Shown piece by piece: positions 1-9,543 of a stretch of 64,000 nucleotides of DNA. Origin of the DNA: an uncultured Cellvibrio sp. Lineage in GTDB: Bacteria; Pseudomonadota; Gammaproteobacteria; Pseudomonadales; Cellvibrionaceae. The DNA is taken from the NCBI GenBank assembly GCA_946481735.1, contig CAMLOU010000001.1, positions 10,754-74,753 of the forward strand, given 5' to 3'. Made by a program: the position numbers and the translations under genes. Within the stretch, counting starts at the first letter, position 1; every line of letters begins with the position of its first letter. Below the pieces are notes generated by a model. It made no database searches. It was not told the DNA's origin and saw only the letters and a list, made by a program, of their open reading frames with translations.

Positions 1-298
1 CATCAACTCTGCCGAAAGCATCATTAATCGCATTACCCAAATCGTTGTAATCTTTTTCTACCGCGCCTTCAAAATTGATCGGGTAGATAGCAGGTTGGGG
101 ATGGCCGGCTGCTTCAATCTCATCGTAGACCATTTCCAGTTTGGCCATGGTACGGCCCAGCAACACTACCGTTGCGCCATGGGCAGCAAAGGTCTTCGCG
201 GCGACACGCCCGATACCGTCGCCAGCGCCGGTGACTAACACAACTTTATCTTGTAAAACATTCGCCGTAGCGGCATAACCTTGGGGTATTTGCATCAT
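1..298 (-). CDS. SDR-family oxidoreductase, YciK-like (N-terminal part; runs off left edge)
   Basis: Reading leftward from an ATG at 298 (a second ATG follows directly at 295) there is an open frame of about 99 codons to the window edge. It has the short-chain dehydrogenase start: a hydrophobic strand, then the glycine-rich nucleotide-binding motif VTGAGDGIGR at about residues 22-31, and a second strand ending in LLGR as in NAD(P)-binding Rossmann folds. The wording resembles YciK-type SDRs, whose gene adjoins mupP and ubiG in Pseudomonas. The catalytic Tyr-Lys pair lies outside the window, so activity and substrate cannot be judged. Only 18 bases separate its start from the mupP stop, so the two are probably co-transcribed. 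Confidence 0.85.
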   Translation of the reverse strand, partial: MMQIPQGYAATANVLQDKVVLVTGAGDGIGRVAAKTFAAHGATVVLLGRTMAKLEMVYDEIEAAGHPQPAIYPINFEGAVEKDYNDLGNAINDAFGRVD

Positions 299-316
299 AG
301 GTGTGTATCCCGACAA

Positions 317-1051
317 TCAATTTTCCATAGAGCTTGCTACTTCGCCACTCTCTTTTCTGACCAATTGTCTGGAGGCAATCATCAGGTTTTCAAGGATGGG
401 CCAGATTTCATCGGCATGGTTGACGCGATAATCGGCTTGCCAGGTATCAATGTCATCATCAGCTTCGATATAACCATAGGCCGCCGCAATGGTAATGGCC
501 CCGGCATCTCGGCCGCAATCAATATCGCGTTTATGATCGCCCACGTAAACAATTTCACTGGGTTGGCAGCCGACGTGTTGGCTGGCGAGAAACATGGACT
601 CCGGATGCGGTTTGCGGTCCTTCACATCTTCCGGACAAATGATGCTGACAGGGGCCGGCTGTATTTTCAAAGCCTTGAGTAATTGATGGGTATAAGCTGA
701 AGGTTTATTGGTGGCAATGCCCCAGGCGATATTGTGATCCTGGAGCTTGTGCAGCAATTCACTGATGCCGGGAAACAGCTGTGTATGGACGGCAATGTGC
801 AGCGTATACAGTTCAAGCAGGCGCACACGCAAGCGCTCAAAATGCGGGTCATGCTCATCAATGCCAAAGCCCAGGCTCACTAACGCGCGCGCCCCATTGG
901 ATACCGATGCACGAATCAGGTCGGCGGGTAGAGCAGGGCGCTGGTTTTCTTCGAGCAATTGATTTAATACCACCACAAAATCCGGTGCGGTATCGAGCAA
1001 CGTACCGTCAAGATCAAACATGACGGCGCGAATGGGTTTGCTGGATGACAT
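317..1051 (-). CDS. mupP: HAD-family phosphatase, MupP-like (N-acetylmuramic acid 6-phosphate phosphatase)
   Basis: This is a 244-residue HAD superfamily protein. The nucleophile motif FDLDGT sits at residues 12-17 (Asp13 and Asp15), the helical cap follows, and the acidic motif GDHKRDID near residue 170 supplies the Mg2+ ligands. Phosphoglycolate phosphatase (Gph) has the same architecture. The position between ubiG and a YciK-like SDR matches Pseudomonas, where this gene is mupP and acts in cell-wall recycling by dephosphorylating MurNAc-6-phosphate. The family call is firm; choosing MupP over Gph rests on gene order. The enzyme should be cytoplasmic. Confidence 0.85.
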   Translation of the reverse strand: MSSSKPIRAVMFDLDGTLLDTAPDFVVVLNQLLEENQRPALPADLIRASVSNGARALVSLGFGIDEHDPHFERLRVRLLELYTLHIAVHTQLFPGISELLHKLQDHNIAWGIATNKPSAYTHQLLKALKIQPAPVSIICPEDVKDRKPHPESMFLASQHVGCQPSEIVYVGDHKRDIDCGRDAGAITIAAAYGYIEADDDIDTWQADYRVNHADEIWPILENLMIASRQLVRKESGEVASSMEN

Positions 1052-1114
1052 GCAAAAATCCTGAATTGGTTTATGCCAGAAAGGTTTAAATAATTACGCC
1101 CGGGGGCGCAAATG

Positions 1115-1825
1115 TTAAACGGATCCCTGGATTTTTTTAGCGTGTAATAAATAATTCACGCTGACATCTTGTGGATCAAGCTTGTAATGTTTCGTCAGTG
1201 GGTTGTAGGTCATGCCGGTGATATCCTGCAGTTCCAGCCCGCTCTGGCGCAACCATTTGGCCAGCTCCGAAGGGCGAATAAATTTACTGTATTCGTGCGT
1301 ACCTTTCGGCAGTAACTTCAATATATATTCCGCACCAAGGATAGCGAAAGCATAGGCTTTCGGGTTGCGATTGATAGTAGAAAAATAAACATCACCACCC
1401 GGTTTAACCAATCGTGCGCAGGCATTTACGATGGATGCCGGATCGGGTACGTGTTCCAGCATTTCAAGGCAGGTAACAATATCAAAATGGCCCGGTGCCT
1501 CGGCGGCCAGTGCTTCGGCGGCAACCTTGCGATATTCCACCTTCACACCACTTTCCAGCGCATGCAGGCGCGCCACAGATAACGGCGCTTCGCCCATATC
1601 GATACCGGTTGCCTCGGCGCCACGTTGAGCGAGAGCTTCCGTCAGGATACCGCCGCCACAACCCACGTCCAAAACCCTGCGTTGCGCGACCGGTGAACGT
1701 TGATCAATGTAGTTGGCTCGCAGCGGGTTGATATCGTGTAGCGGCTTGAACTCGCTGTTCTTGTCCCACCATCGGCTGGCGAGTGCTTCGAATTTGGCAA
1801 TTTCTGCGGCGTCTACATTGCTCAT
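1115..1825 (-). CDS. ubiG: Ubiquinone biosynthesis O-methyltransferase UbiG
   Basis: The 236-residue product is a class I SAM-dependent methyltransferase. The SAM-binding motif LDVGCGGG is at residues 52-59, and the family-typical segment [12 protein letters not shown] follows in the middle of the protein. UbiG performs both O-methylations of the ubiquinone ring, with SAM as donor. The length is normal for the family and the N-terminal region with the W-W-D motif ([10 protein letters not shown]) is intact. It lies 63 bases upstream of mupP on the same strand, in the Pseudomonas order. Confidence 0.95.
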   Translation of the reverse strand: MSNVDAAEIAKFEALASRWWDKNSEFKPLHDINPLRANYIDQRSPVAQRRVLDVGCGGGILTEALAQRGAEATGIDMGEAPLSVARLHALESGVKVEYRKVAAEALAAEAPGHFDIVTCLEMLEHVPDPASIVNACARLVKPGGDVYFSTINRNPKAYAFAILGAEYILKLLPKGTHEYSKFIRPSELAKWLRQSGLELQDITGMTYNPLTKHYKLDPQDVSVNYLLHAKKIQGSV

Positions 1826-1913
1826 AAAAAGCTCTCATTGTGGTTGTCGCTGCTTAAATATTCGTGTGAACTTTGTGGCCGGATTACGCTTTGCCAGTTC
1901 GCTCTGCGTGTTT

Positions 1914-3236
1914 TTACCTGGTGATCTGTTGGCGCCACCAGCGCGCTTTTCCGATCAGCTCGCGTTCATTGAGTGTTTGCAACTGCCGGCTGAGCATCAA
2001 AGCGCGCCCGCCGACCCAGACATGACTGACGCGGTGTCCACAACTGGTATACACCAGTTGGGAGACCGGGTTGTACAGGGGTTGTGCTTCCAGTTCACCC
2101 AGGTCAATGGCGGTAATATCTGCTGCCTTGCCCACCTCCAGGCTGCCGATACGTTCCTCCAGCCCCAGTGCTCGCGCGCCGTTGATGGTGGCCATGCGTA
2201 ATGCCTGGTGTGCATCCAGCGCCGCCGCGTCGTCAGCAACGGCTTTGGCCAGCAAAGCGGCCGTCTTGAGTTCTGACAAAATATTCAGATCGTTGTTGCT
2301 GGCAGCGCCATCAGTGCCTAAAGCGACATTGACACCGGCATTCCACAGCTTTTGTACCGGACAAAAACCGCTGGCCAATTTGAGGTTTGATTCCGGGCAG
2401 TGAATAACATGGGCTCCGCTTTCCAGCAGTAAATCAATATCGCTATCGTCAACCTGGGTCATGTGTACGCATTGGGTGAGCGGCGACAACACGCCCAGAT
2501 CCATCAGACGTTGCGCCGGGCGCTTCAAATGTTTCTTCAGCGACTCCTCTACTTCAAAGCGGGTTTCGTGCAGGTGTATGTGGATGGGGGAGTCCATCTC
2601 CTGGGCCAACACGGCTACCTTTTCCAGCACATCGTCTGATACGGTATAGGGCGCGTGAGGTCCAAAACCGACATTTACCAGATGGCTTGAGCGGAAGTCA
2701 TCATGAAGCGCGAGTCCCTTGGCAAAATAATCTTCCGGCCCCTGGCCCCAGGCTGAGGGGAAATCGAAGATCGGGAAGGCAATCTGGGCCCGCATATGGG
2801 CTTGTTGAGCAACCTGGGCGGCCTGTTCCGGGTAGAAATACATGTCGGCGAAACAGGTGGTACCGCTTTTAATCATTTCCGCCATGGCCAATTCGGTGCC
2901 ATCGCGCACGAACTCCTCGCTGACCCATTGATCCTCGGCGGGCCAGATATGGTTGTTGAGCCAATCGCGCAGCGGTTTGTCATCCGCGAAACCGCGCAAC
3001 AGGCTCATCGCCGCGTGGCCATGGGCATTAATAAGACCGGGAATGACCAGATGATTGGTGAGATTGATGGTTTGTTCGGGGTTGAAGCGTTTGTCGGCTT
3101 CATCCTGGGGAACAATCGCAATGATAGCGCCGTTATGAACGGCCACTGCGCAATTTTCAAGCACGCGATTCTCCGGCACAACCGGGACAATCCACCGCGC
3201 TTTGATCAATAAACGAATGCTTTCTGGTGCAGGCAT
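1914..3236 (-). CDS. mtaD: TRZ/ATZ-family amidohydrolase, 5'-methylthioadenosine / S-adenosylhomocysteine deaminase type
   Basis: The 440-residue protein has the metal-dependent amidohydrolase layout: a small beta domain, then the metal ligands His72-Gly-His74, an internal HLHET motif, a further metal His in a VHMTQ segment and the late Asp of GTDGAASNNDLN. These are the features of MTA/SAH deaminases and related TRZ/ATZ hydrolases. In Pseudomonas the orthologous gene lies between ubiG and mtnA-gyrA and encodes MTA deaminase, so methylthioadenosine salvage is the likely role. mtnA, its usual neighbour, is not present before gyrA here. The start is ATG at 3236. Confidence 0.85.
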   Translation of the reverse strand: MPAPESIRLLIKARWIVPVVPENRVLENCAVAVHNGAIIAIVPQDEADKRFNPEQTINLTNHLVIPGLINAHGHAAMSLLRGFADDKPLRDWLNNHIWPAEDQWVSEEFVRDGTELAMAEMIKSGTTCFADMYFYPEQAAQVAQQAHMRAQIAFPIFDFPSAWGQGPEDYFAKGLALHDDFRSSHLVNVGFGPHAPYTVSDDVLEKVAVLAQEMDSPIHIHLHETRFEVEESLKKHLKRPAQRLMDLGVLSPLTQCVHMTQVDDSDIDLLLESGAHVIHCPESNLKLASGFCPVQKLWNAGVNVALGTDGAASNNDLNILSELKTAALLAKAVADDAAALDAHQALRMATINGARALGLEERIGSLEVGKAADITAIDLGELEAQPLYNPVSQLVYTSCGHRVSHVWVGGRALMLSRQLQTLNERELIGKARWWRQQITR

Positions 3237-3555
3237 GGGCTTTCCTGGGTCAAATCATCCCGTGATTGAGAGCCGCGCAGTATAACGCAAAGTGTGTTGA
3301 TGGGCAGTGATCCGCCGTGCAAGGAGCGGCGTGTGACGGGGATTGATCAGCGAATGTTCAGGCGCTCGACGAGCTGGCCTAAAAAATGCCTATCGAATTG
3401 ATTTTGTGGTAGTATTCCCGCCTTTCTGTGGCAGCCAAACCCGTTTTTAAAGAGGCCCTTCAGTGTGTCGTTAAAAGCCGGTTGGGCATTCGCTAATGCC
3501 GAATTAATGATCAATTAACCCAAGCAGTCACCATAATAAGGAATGCTGTAAACCC
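3237..3555. other. Divergent intergenic region mtaD / gyrA
   Basis: This 319-base gap separates the divergent mtaD and gyrA genes and must hold promoters for both. I see no convincing sigma70 hexamer pair or operator. An imperfect AT-rich dyad lies near 3504-3520. A purine-rich AAGGA element ends about 13 bases before the gyrA ATG, longer than the usual Shine-Dalgarno spacing. No ORF or RNA gene is evident. Confidence 0.5.
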
Positions 3556-6198
3556 ATGGGCGAATTTGCAAAAGAAGTTTTACCCGTAAATATCGAAGAC
3601 GAGCTCAAGCAGTCCTATCTCGATTATGCCATGAGCGTTATTGTGGGTCGGGCGTTGCCGGATGTGCGCGATGGTTTAAAACCGGTGCATCGTCGTGTGC
3701 TCTTTGCCATGAGCGAGTTGAACAACGATTGGAACAAGCCCTACAAGAAGTCAGCGCGTGTTGTGGGTGACGTAATCGGTAAATATCACCCCCACGGTGA
3801 CTCTGCGGTCTACGACACCATCGTGCGTATGGCTCAGCCGTTCTCGTTGCGGTACATGCTGGTTGATGGCCAGGGTAACTTCGGTTCGATTGATGGTGAT
3901 AACGCAGCGGCCATGCGTTATACCGAAATCCGTATGGCCAAGCTGGCCCACGACCTCCTGGCGGATCTCGACAAAGAAACGGTCGACTTTGCACCCAACT
4001 ACGATGGCTCTGAACAAATTCCCGTCGTTTTACCCACCCGTATCCCCAATTTGCTGGTCAATGGTTCCTCGGGTATCGCCGTGGGCATGGCCACCAATAT
4101 TCCCCCGCATAACCTGAAAGAAGTGGTGCAGGGCTGTCTGGCGATGATCGATAACCCGGATATTACCGTCGATGAACTGATGGAGTTTATCCCGGGCCCC
4201 GACTTCCCCACTGGTGCCATCATCAATGGTCGTGCGGGTATTGTGGAAGCCTACCGCACGGGGCGCGGTCGGATTTATGTGCGCGCCAAAGCGAATATTG
4301 AAGTCGATGAAAAAACCGGTCGCGAAACCATCATCGTGACCGAGATCCCTTACCAGTTAAACAAGGCACGCCTGATTGAGCGTATTGCTGAGCTGGTTAA
4401 AGAAAAGAAAATTGAAGGCATCAGCGAACTGCGCGACGAATCAGACAAGGACGGTTTGCGCATCGTCATTGAAGTCAAACGCACCGAATCTGCTGACGTG
4501 TTGTTGAACAACCTGTATGCGCAAACGCAATTGCAGAATGTGTTTGGTATCAACATGGTCGCCCTGGATGACGGCCAGCCCAAGATTCTTAATCTTTGGG
4601 ACCTGATCGATGCCTTTATTCGCCACCGTCGCGAAGTGGTTACCCGCCGGACGGTTTATCTGTTACGCAAGGCCCGTGAACGCGGCCATATCCTTGAGGG
4701 CCTGGCGGTTGCCATTGCCAATATCGATGAAGTCATTGATCTGATTAAACGCTCACCCAGTCCGGCGGAAGCGAAAGACGGCCTGATGGCGCGCGGTTGG
4801 GATGCGCGCGAAATGGCTCCCTTCCTTGAGCGTGCCGGTGAAGATGCCTGTCGCCCGGAAGATTTGGGTGAAGAGTTCGGCGTGCGCGATGGTAAATACT
4901 TTTTATCTGCCGCCCAGGCCCAGGCAATCCTCGAGTTGCGCTTGCACCGTTTGACGGGCATGGAGCACGACAAGCTGCTCGCTGAATACGATGAAAAACT
5001 GGTGCAAATTGCCGGGTATCTCGAAATTCTGGGTAACGCGGTACGCCTGATGGCGGTTATCCGCGAAGAGCTTGAGCAGGTGATTGCGGATTATGGTGAT
5101 GCGCGTCGCACAGAAATTGTTGCTTCTACGCTGGACCTGACCACGGAAGATTTGATTAACGAAGAAGATCGCGTGGTGACGATTTCTCACGGCGGTTACG
5201 CGAAGAGTCAGCCGCTGGATGATTACCAGGCGCAGCGTCGCGGCGGTATGGGTAAATCTGCCACAGCCGTTAAAGATGAAGACTTTATCGAGCATCTGCT
5301 GATCGCCAGTACCCACGATACGATTTTGTGTTTCACCAATGCCGGTAAGGTGTACTGGCTCAAGGTTTACATGATTCCGGTAGCCGGGCGCCAATCCCGC
5401 GGTCGCCCGGTCGTGAATCTGTTGCCGCTGGAAGAGGGCGAGCGCATCACCTCTATCCTGCCGGTTAAAACCTATGATGATGACCACTTTATCTTTATGG
5501 CCACCGCTAACGGCACCGTCAAGAAAACGGCATTGACCCAATTCTCTCGTCCGCGCAGTGTTGGCTTGCGAGCGATTGAGCTGGACGAAGGCGATACGCT
5601 GGTGGGTACCGCTATCACCAATGGTTCCTGTGATGTCATCCTGTTCTCCAGCAGCGGTAAGGCTGCACGCTTCCGTGAAGAGCAGGTTCGCGCAATGGGA
5701 CGGACCTCGCGCGGTGTGCGCGGTATCCGCCTGGCGGAAGGCCAGCGCGTTATCGGCATGGTGATTCCCATGGAGAATGGCCAGGTATTGACGGTGAGCG
5801 AACACGGCTACGGCAAGCGTACCGATGTGGGTGAGTTCCCCGCAAAAGGTCGCGGCTCGCAGGGTGTTATCGGCATGCAAACCACCGAGCGCAACGGCCA
5901 ATTGGTTGGTGCGGTACAGGTATTTGATGGCGAAGAGATTATGTTGATCTCAGACCAGGGCACCATGGTGCGCACGCGTGTCGATGAGGTGTCGCTGTTG
6001 AGTCGCAACACGCAAGGTGTTCGCCTGATCAAGCTCAAAACCGGCGAGCGTATGCAAGGTCTGGAGCGCATCGAAGAAAGCGCGGATGAAAATGCAAACC
6101 GTGCGCCGGCTACTGCCGAATCATCCGCTGATGACGAGGTGCCTGATGATCTGCAGACCGATGACGATGCAGCAGGCTCACCGGACAATGATGAGTAA
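3556..6198 (+). CDS. gyrA: DNA gyrase subunit A
   Basis: The 880-residue GyrA introduces negative supercoils as an A2B2 complex with GyrB. The N-terminal breakage-reunion domain is intact: the catalytic tyrosine is Tyr122 (in MRYTEIRM), and the quinolone-resistance region keeps Ser83 and Asp87 by E. coli numbering, the quinolone-sensitive state. The C-terminal beta-pinwheel follows, and the protein ends in an acidic tail rich in Asp and Glu. The wrapping motif known as the GyrA box reads QRRGGMG at residues 560-566, with Met565 where the consensus has a basic residue. The gene is alone between its own upstream region and a terminator at 6217. Confidence 0.98.
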   Translation: MGEFAKEVLPVNIEDELKQSYLDYAMSVIVGRALPDVRDGLKPVHRRVLFAMSELNNDWNKPYKKSARVVGDVIGKYHPHGDSAVYDTIVRMAQPFSLRYMLVDGQGNFGSIDGDNAAAMRYTEIRMAKLAHDLLADLDKETVDFAPNYDGSEQIPVVLPTRIPNLLVNGSSGIAVGMATNIPPHNLKEVVQGCLAMIDNPDITVDELMEFIPGPDFPTGAIINGRAGIVEAYRTGRGRIYVRAKANIEVDEKTGRETIIVTEIPYQLNKARLIERIAELVKEKKIEGISELRDESDKDGLRIVIEVKRTESADVLLNNLYAQTQLQNVFGINMVALDDGQPKILNLWDLIDAFIRHRREVVTRRTVYLLRKARERGHILEGLAVAIANIDEVIDLIKRSPSPAEAKDGLMARGWDAREMAPFLERAGEDACRPEDLGEEFGVRDGKYFLSAAQAQAILELRLHRLTGMEHDKLLAEYDEKLVQIAGYLEILGNAVRLMAVIREELEQVIADYGDARRTEIVASTLDLTTEDLINEEDRVVTISHGGYAKSQPLDDYQAQRRGGMGKSATAVKDEDFIEHLLIASTHDTILCFTNAGKVYWLKVYMIPVAGRQSRGRPVVNLLPLEEGERITSILPVKTYDDDHFIFMATANGTVKKTALTQFSRPRSVGLRAIELDEGDTLVGTAITNGSCDVILFSSSGKAARFREEQVRAMGRTSRGVRGIRLAEGQRVIGMVIPMENGQVLTVSEHGYGKRTDVGEFPAKGRGSQGVIGMQTTERNGQLVGAVQVFDGEEIMLISDQGTMVRTRVDEVSLLSRNTQGVRLIKLKTGERMQGLERIEESADENANRAPATAESSADDEVPDDLQTDDDAAGSPDNDE

Positions 6199-6216
6199 AA
6201 ATGATGAATAAAAGTG

Positions 6217-6248
6217 ACGCAGCCTGGGACGTTCCGGCTGCGTTTTTA
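6217..6248 (+). terminator. Rho-independent terminator of gyrA
   Basis: An 8-bp perfect stem (ACGCAGCC at 6217-6224 paired with GGCTGCGT at 6236-6243) with an 11-base loop is followed directly by a T run. It lies 18 bases past the gyrA stop and before pheA. Confidence 0.85.
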
Positions 6249-6286
6249 TTCATCTCTCTTTTCAACTTAACACGCTGTAATTAATC

Positions 6287-7396
6287 ATGTCAGCTGAACA
6301 GACCGAAGAGCAAAAACTCCTGGCTTTGCGTAATGAAATTGATGCGATTGATGATGAAATCGGTCGTTTGATTTCCGCTCGCGCGAAGTGCGCCCAAGAA
6401 GTGGCAGAAGTTAAAAAAGCCACTTTACCTCCGGAAGCCCAAGTGCTCTTTTACCGCCCCGAGCGTGAAGCGCAGGTTTTGCGCAAAGCCATGGAGCGCA
6501 ACACCGGGCCGTTGAGCAACGAAGAAATTGCGCGGCTGTTTCGCGAGATTATGTCGGCGTGTCTTGCGCTGGAGAATCCGATCAAGGTGGCTTACCTTGG
6601 TCCAGAAGGTACCTTCACCCAACAGGCAGCCTTGAAACATTTTGGTCACTCCGCTGTAGCTTTACCCTTTTCGGCGATTGATGAAGTCTTTCGTGAAGTG
6701 GAAGCCGGTGCGGTGAATTACGGCGTGGTGCCGGTGGAAAATTCCACTGAAGGTGTCGTGAACCACACCCTCGACAATTTTATGGGTTCCAACCTGAAAA
6801 TTTGTGGTGAGGTGGAACTGCGTATTCATCAGAATCTGTTGGTATCTGATGTGACCAATATCGGCAGCATCAGCCGTATCTACTCGCACTCCCAATCGCT
6901 GGCACAATGCCGTAAATGGCTGGATGCGCACTATCCGAAGGCCGAGCGCATTGCAGTAAACAGTAATGCCGAAGCGGCGAAACGGTTGAAGGGCGAATGG
7001 AATGCGGCCGCCATCGCCGGTAGCATGGCGGCAGAGCTATATGGCCTGACGGTGCTGGCAGAAAAAATTGAAGATCAACCGGATAACTCCACACGTTTTC
7101 TGATTATTGGAACCCAGGCGGTTCCCGCCAGTGGTGTTGATAAAACCTCTGTTGTTGTGGCCATGCGTAACGAACCGGGCGCTTTGCATAATTTGCTCGA
7201 ACCCTTTCATCGTCACAATATTGACCTTACGCGGGTGGAAACCCGTCCGTCGCGCACCGGTGCCTGGACCTATGTGTTCTTCATCGATTTTGTCGGTCAT
7301 GTTGACGATCCCCTGATCAGCAAGGTGCTCAAGGAAGTGGCGCAACGCGCTGCAGATTTGAAATTGCTGGGCTCTTACCCCAAAGCCGTTCTTTGA
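6287..7396 (+). CDS. pheA: Bifunctional chorismate mutase / prephenate dehydratase (P-protein)
   Basis: The 369-residue protein converts chorismate to prephenate and then to phenylpyruvate for phenylalanine synthesis. Residues about 1-95 are an AroQ-type chorismate mutase helix bundle (LRNEIDAIDDEIGRLI). Residues about 97-275 are the prephenate dehydratase domain, beginning VAYLGPEGTFTQQAAL and containing VPVENSTEGVV. Residues about 285-365 are an ACT domain for feedback inhibition by phenylalanine, with the ETRPSR segment. The gene is followed after 7 bases by tyrA, so the two branches are co-transcribed. In Pseudomonas serC precedes and hisC follows pheA; neither is here. Confidence 0.97.
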   Translation: MSAEQTEEQKLLALRNEIDAIDDEIGRLISARAKCAQEVAEVKKATLPPEAQVLFYRPEREAQVLRKAMERNTGPLSNEEIARLFREIMSACLALENPIKVAYLGPEGTFTQQAALKHFGHSAVALPFSAIDEVFREVEAGAVNYGVVPVENSTEGVVNHTLDNFMGSNLKICGEVELRIHQNLLVSDVTNIGSISRIYSHSQSLAQCRKWLDAHYPKAERIAVNSNAEAAKRLKGEWNAAAIAGSMAAELYGLTVLAEKIEDQPDNSTRFLIIGTQAVPASGVDKTSVVVAMRNEPGALHNLLEPFHRHNIDLTRVETRPSRTGAWTYVFFIDFVGHVDDPLISKVLKEVAQRAADLKLLGSYPKAVL

Positions 7397-7403
7397 TTCC
7401 GTT

Positions 7404-8393
7404 ATGACTCTCTCTTCGACTTCTGACTGGCAAGGCATCAATAAACTCGTCGTGATCGGCATTGGTCTGATCGGCGGCAGTTTGGCGACCGGTTTGAAAG
7501 CGCGTGGCGCCTGCAAGGAAGTCATTGGTATTGCCCGTCGCCAGGAAATCTGCGAAGAGGCGGTAGCCCTGGGTGTGGTTGATCGTGCATACGTCGAACT
7601 TGCGGATGTGGCGAGCGAGTTGGGTGAAGGAGATGTTATTTTTATCGCCGTGCCAACGCTGTCGGTTGCATCGGTATTACAAACCGTGAAATCTACGGTG
7701 CCGTCTTCGGTCACGGTTACCGATGGTGCCAGTGTCAAAGGAAGTGTTCAGCAAGCAGCGGAAACGGTGTATGGCCAAGTGCCGCCCCAACTGGTGTTGG
7801 GGCATCCGATTGCAGGCTCGGAGAAGAGTGGTGTGACAGCGGCGAATCCGGATTTGTATGAAAAGCACCGGGTCATCCTCACGCCGCTGGAGACGACGGG
7901 TGCACAACATCTCGATGTGGTTACGCGTATGTGGCAGGCCGTAGGGGCCGAGGTGTTAAGTATGACCGTAGCAGAGCATGATGACGTGCTCGCCGCTACC
8001 AGCCATCTGCCACACGCCATTGCCTATTCGCTGGTTGATACACTGGCACAAGACATAGGTAACCCAAATATCTTTCGTTACGCTGCTGGTGGTTTCCGCG
8101 ATTTTACCCGCATTGCGTCCAGTGATCCGGTTATGTGGCACGACATTATGCGCGCTAATAAAACCAGTGTGCTGCACGCGCTGGATTTATATATCGACAA
8201 TCTGATGCGATTGCGCACTGGAATCGAGCAGGAAAACAGCGAGTATCTCCTCGACGTGTTTACCCGGGCAAAAACGGCGCGGGATCGTTTCACCAGGATG
8301 CTGGCCAACAAAGGCGAGCCTGACCGAGAGAGTCGCCAGCAAGCGGATGACGTATCAGCCCCTGGCGCTGAGGCTACGGGAGACACGCCGTGA
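7404..8393 (+). CDS. tyrA: Prephenate dehydrogenase (stand-alone, with short C-terminal tail)
   Basis: The 329-residue protein oxidatively decarboxylates prephenate (or arogenate) toward tyrosine. The Rossmann motif GIGLIGGS is at residues 19-26, and the family motifs GHPIAGSEKSG and a central SHLPHAIAYSL are present. The dehydrogenase fold ends near residue 300; the last 28 or so residues are a polar, low-complexity tail rich in Asp, Glu and Ala. In Pseudomonas TyrA is fused at this point to AroA (EPSP synthase). Here translation stops and no aroA follows. The ATG is 7 bases after the pheA stop. Confidence 0.94.
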   Translation: MTLSSTSDWQGINKLVVIGIGLIGGSLATGLKARGACKEVIGIARRQEICEEAVALGVVDRAYVELADVASELGEGDVIFIAVPTLSVASVLQTVKSTVPSSVTVTDGASVKGSVQQAAETVYGQVPPQLVLGHPIAGSEKSGVTAANPDLYEKHRVILTPLETTGAQHLDVVTRMWQAVGAEVLSMTVAEHDDVLAATSHLPHAIAYSLVDTLAQDIGNPNIFRYAAGGFRDFTRIASSDPVMWHDIMRANKTSVLHALDLYIDNLMRLRTGIEQENSEYLLDVFTRAKTARDRFTRMLANKGEPDRESRQQADDVSAPGAEATGDTP

Positions 8394-8531
8394 TATGAGC
8401 CACGGCAGTCAAACAAACCGGCATAAACATAGAAGTAATTAATCGTTAGCAATTGGTAAACGGTTATTTATAATTCGCAGCCAGCGAAGCCTATTGCCTG
8501 TTAATAATCACTTTTTATTTGGTAGTCGTTA

Positions 8532-9440
8532 ATGTCCAACTACAACCTGACTCACTTGAAACAACTGGAAGCGGAAAGCATCCACATCATTCGCGAAGTC
8601 GCGGCGGAATTTGATAAGCCGGTTATGCTGTATTCCGTGGGTAAGGACTCGGCGGTGATGATGCACCTGACGATGAAGGCCTTTCATCCGGGCAAACCGC
8701 CATTTCCCTTGATGCACGTTGATACCACGTGGAAATTCCGCGAAATGATCGAGTTTCGTGATAAGCGTGTCAAAGAGCTGGGTTGGGATTTGATTGTGCA
8801 CATCAACCAGGAAGGCGTTGAGATGGGCATCAGCCCGTTCGTCCACGGCAGTGCCAAACACACGGACATTATGAAAACCCAAAGCCTCAAGCAGGCGCTG
8901 AATAAATACGGCTTCGATGCAGCCTTCGGCGGTGCGCGTCGTGACGAGGAGAAATCCCGCGCAAAAGAGCGCGTCTATTCCTTCCGCGATAAAAATCATC
9001 GCTGGGACCCGAAAAACCAGCGCCCGGAGTTGTGGGATATCTACAACGGCCGCGTCGACAAGGGCGAAAGCATCCGTGTATTCCCCTTATCCAACTGGAC
9101 AGAACTCGACATCTGGCAATATATCCACTTGGAAAATATCCCCATTGTTCCGCTGTACTTTGCGGCCAAGCGTCCGGTCGTCAGACGTGATGGAACATTG
9201 ATCATGGTAGACGATGATCGCATGCCAATTGGCCCGGATGACAAAGTGGAAGAGAAGATGGTCCGCTTCCGCACCCTCGGTTGTTACCCCTTGACCGGTG
9301 CGGTGGAATCCGAAGCGGCCACATTGCCAGAAATTATCCAGGAAATGCTGTTAACCACCACCTCTGAACGTCAGGGCCGTGTTATCGACCACGATAGCTC
9401 AGGCTCGATGGAAAAGAAAAAACAGGAAGGATATTTCTAA
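8532..9440 (+). CDS. cysD: Sulfate adenylyltransferase small subunit CysD
   Basis: The 302-residue CysD catalyses ATP + sulfate to APS, driven by GTP hydrolysis in its partner CysN. The PP-loop (ATP pyrophosphatase) motif SVGKDSAV is at residues 35-42, and the family-specific [15 protein letters not shown] and the C-terminal [10 protein letters not shown] stretches are present. Length and start (ATG at 8532) are standard. It sits 138 bases after tyrA and 103 bases before cysN, between aromatic genes and pyrF-cmk, where other pseudomonads have hisC, aroA and cmk in a row. Confidence 0.97.
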   Translation: MSNYNLTHLKQLEAESIHIIREVAAEFDKPVMLYSVGKDSAVMMHLTMKAFHPGKPPFPLMHVDTTWKFREMIEFRDKRVKELGWDLIVHINQEGVEMGISPFVHGSAKHTDIMKTQSLKQALNKYGFDAAFGGARRDEEKSRAKERVYSFRDKNHRWDPKNQRPELWDIYNGRVDKGESIRVFPLSNWTELDIWQYIHLENIPIVPLYFAAKRPVVRRDGTLIMVDDDRMPIGPDDKVEEKMVRFRTLGCYPLTGAVESEAATLPEIIQEMLLTTTSERQGRVIDHDSSGSMEKKKQEGYF

Positions 9441-9543
9441 CATCAGGCGAAATGTGGTTCTGGTCGTATAAACCAAAGCATCGCTCACTCACATTTAACG
9501 GATAAACAACTAGTTACTCACGACTAGCAACTAGAGACCCAAT

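Noticed and set aside
5739..5900. Possible GyrA C-terminal disruption
   Set aside because: The beta-pinwheel repeats read through without a break to the acidic tail; only the GyrA-box Met is unusual.
4903..5901. 332-codon open frame on the minus strand inside gyrA
   Set aside because: It is antisense to the conserved GyrA C-terminal domain, has no ribosome-binding site and its translation looks like no protein. It reflects the codon bias of gyrA.
7037..7738. 233-codon minus-strand frame across the pheA-tyrA junction
   Set aside because: It overlaps two firmly identified genes and has a low-complexity, Ser/Thr-rich translation without any domain.
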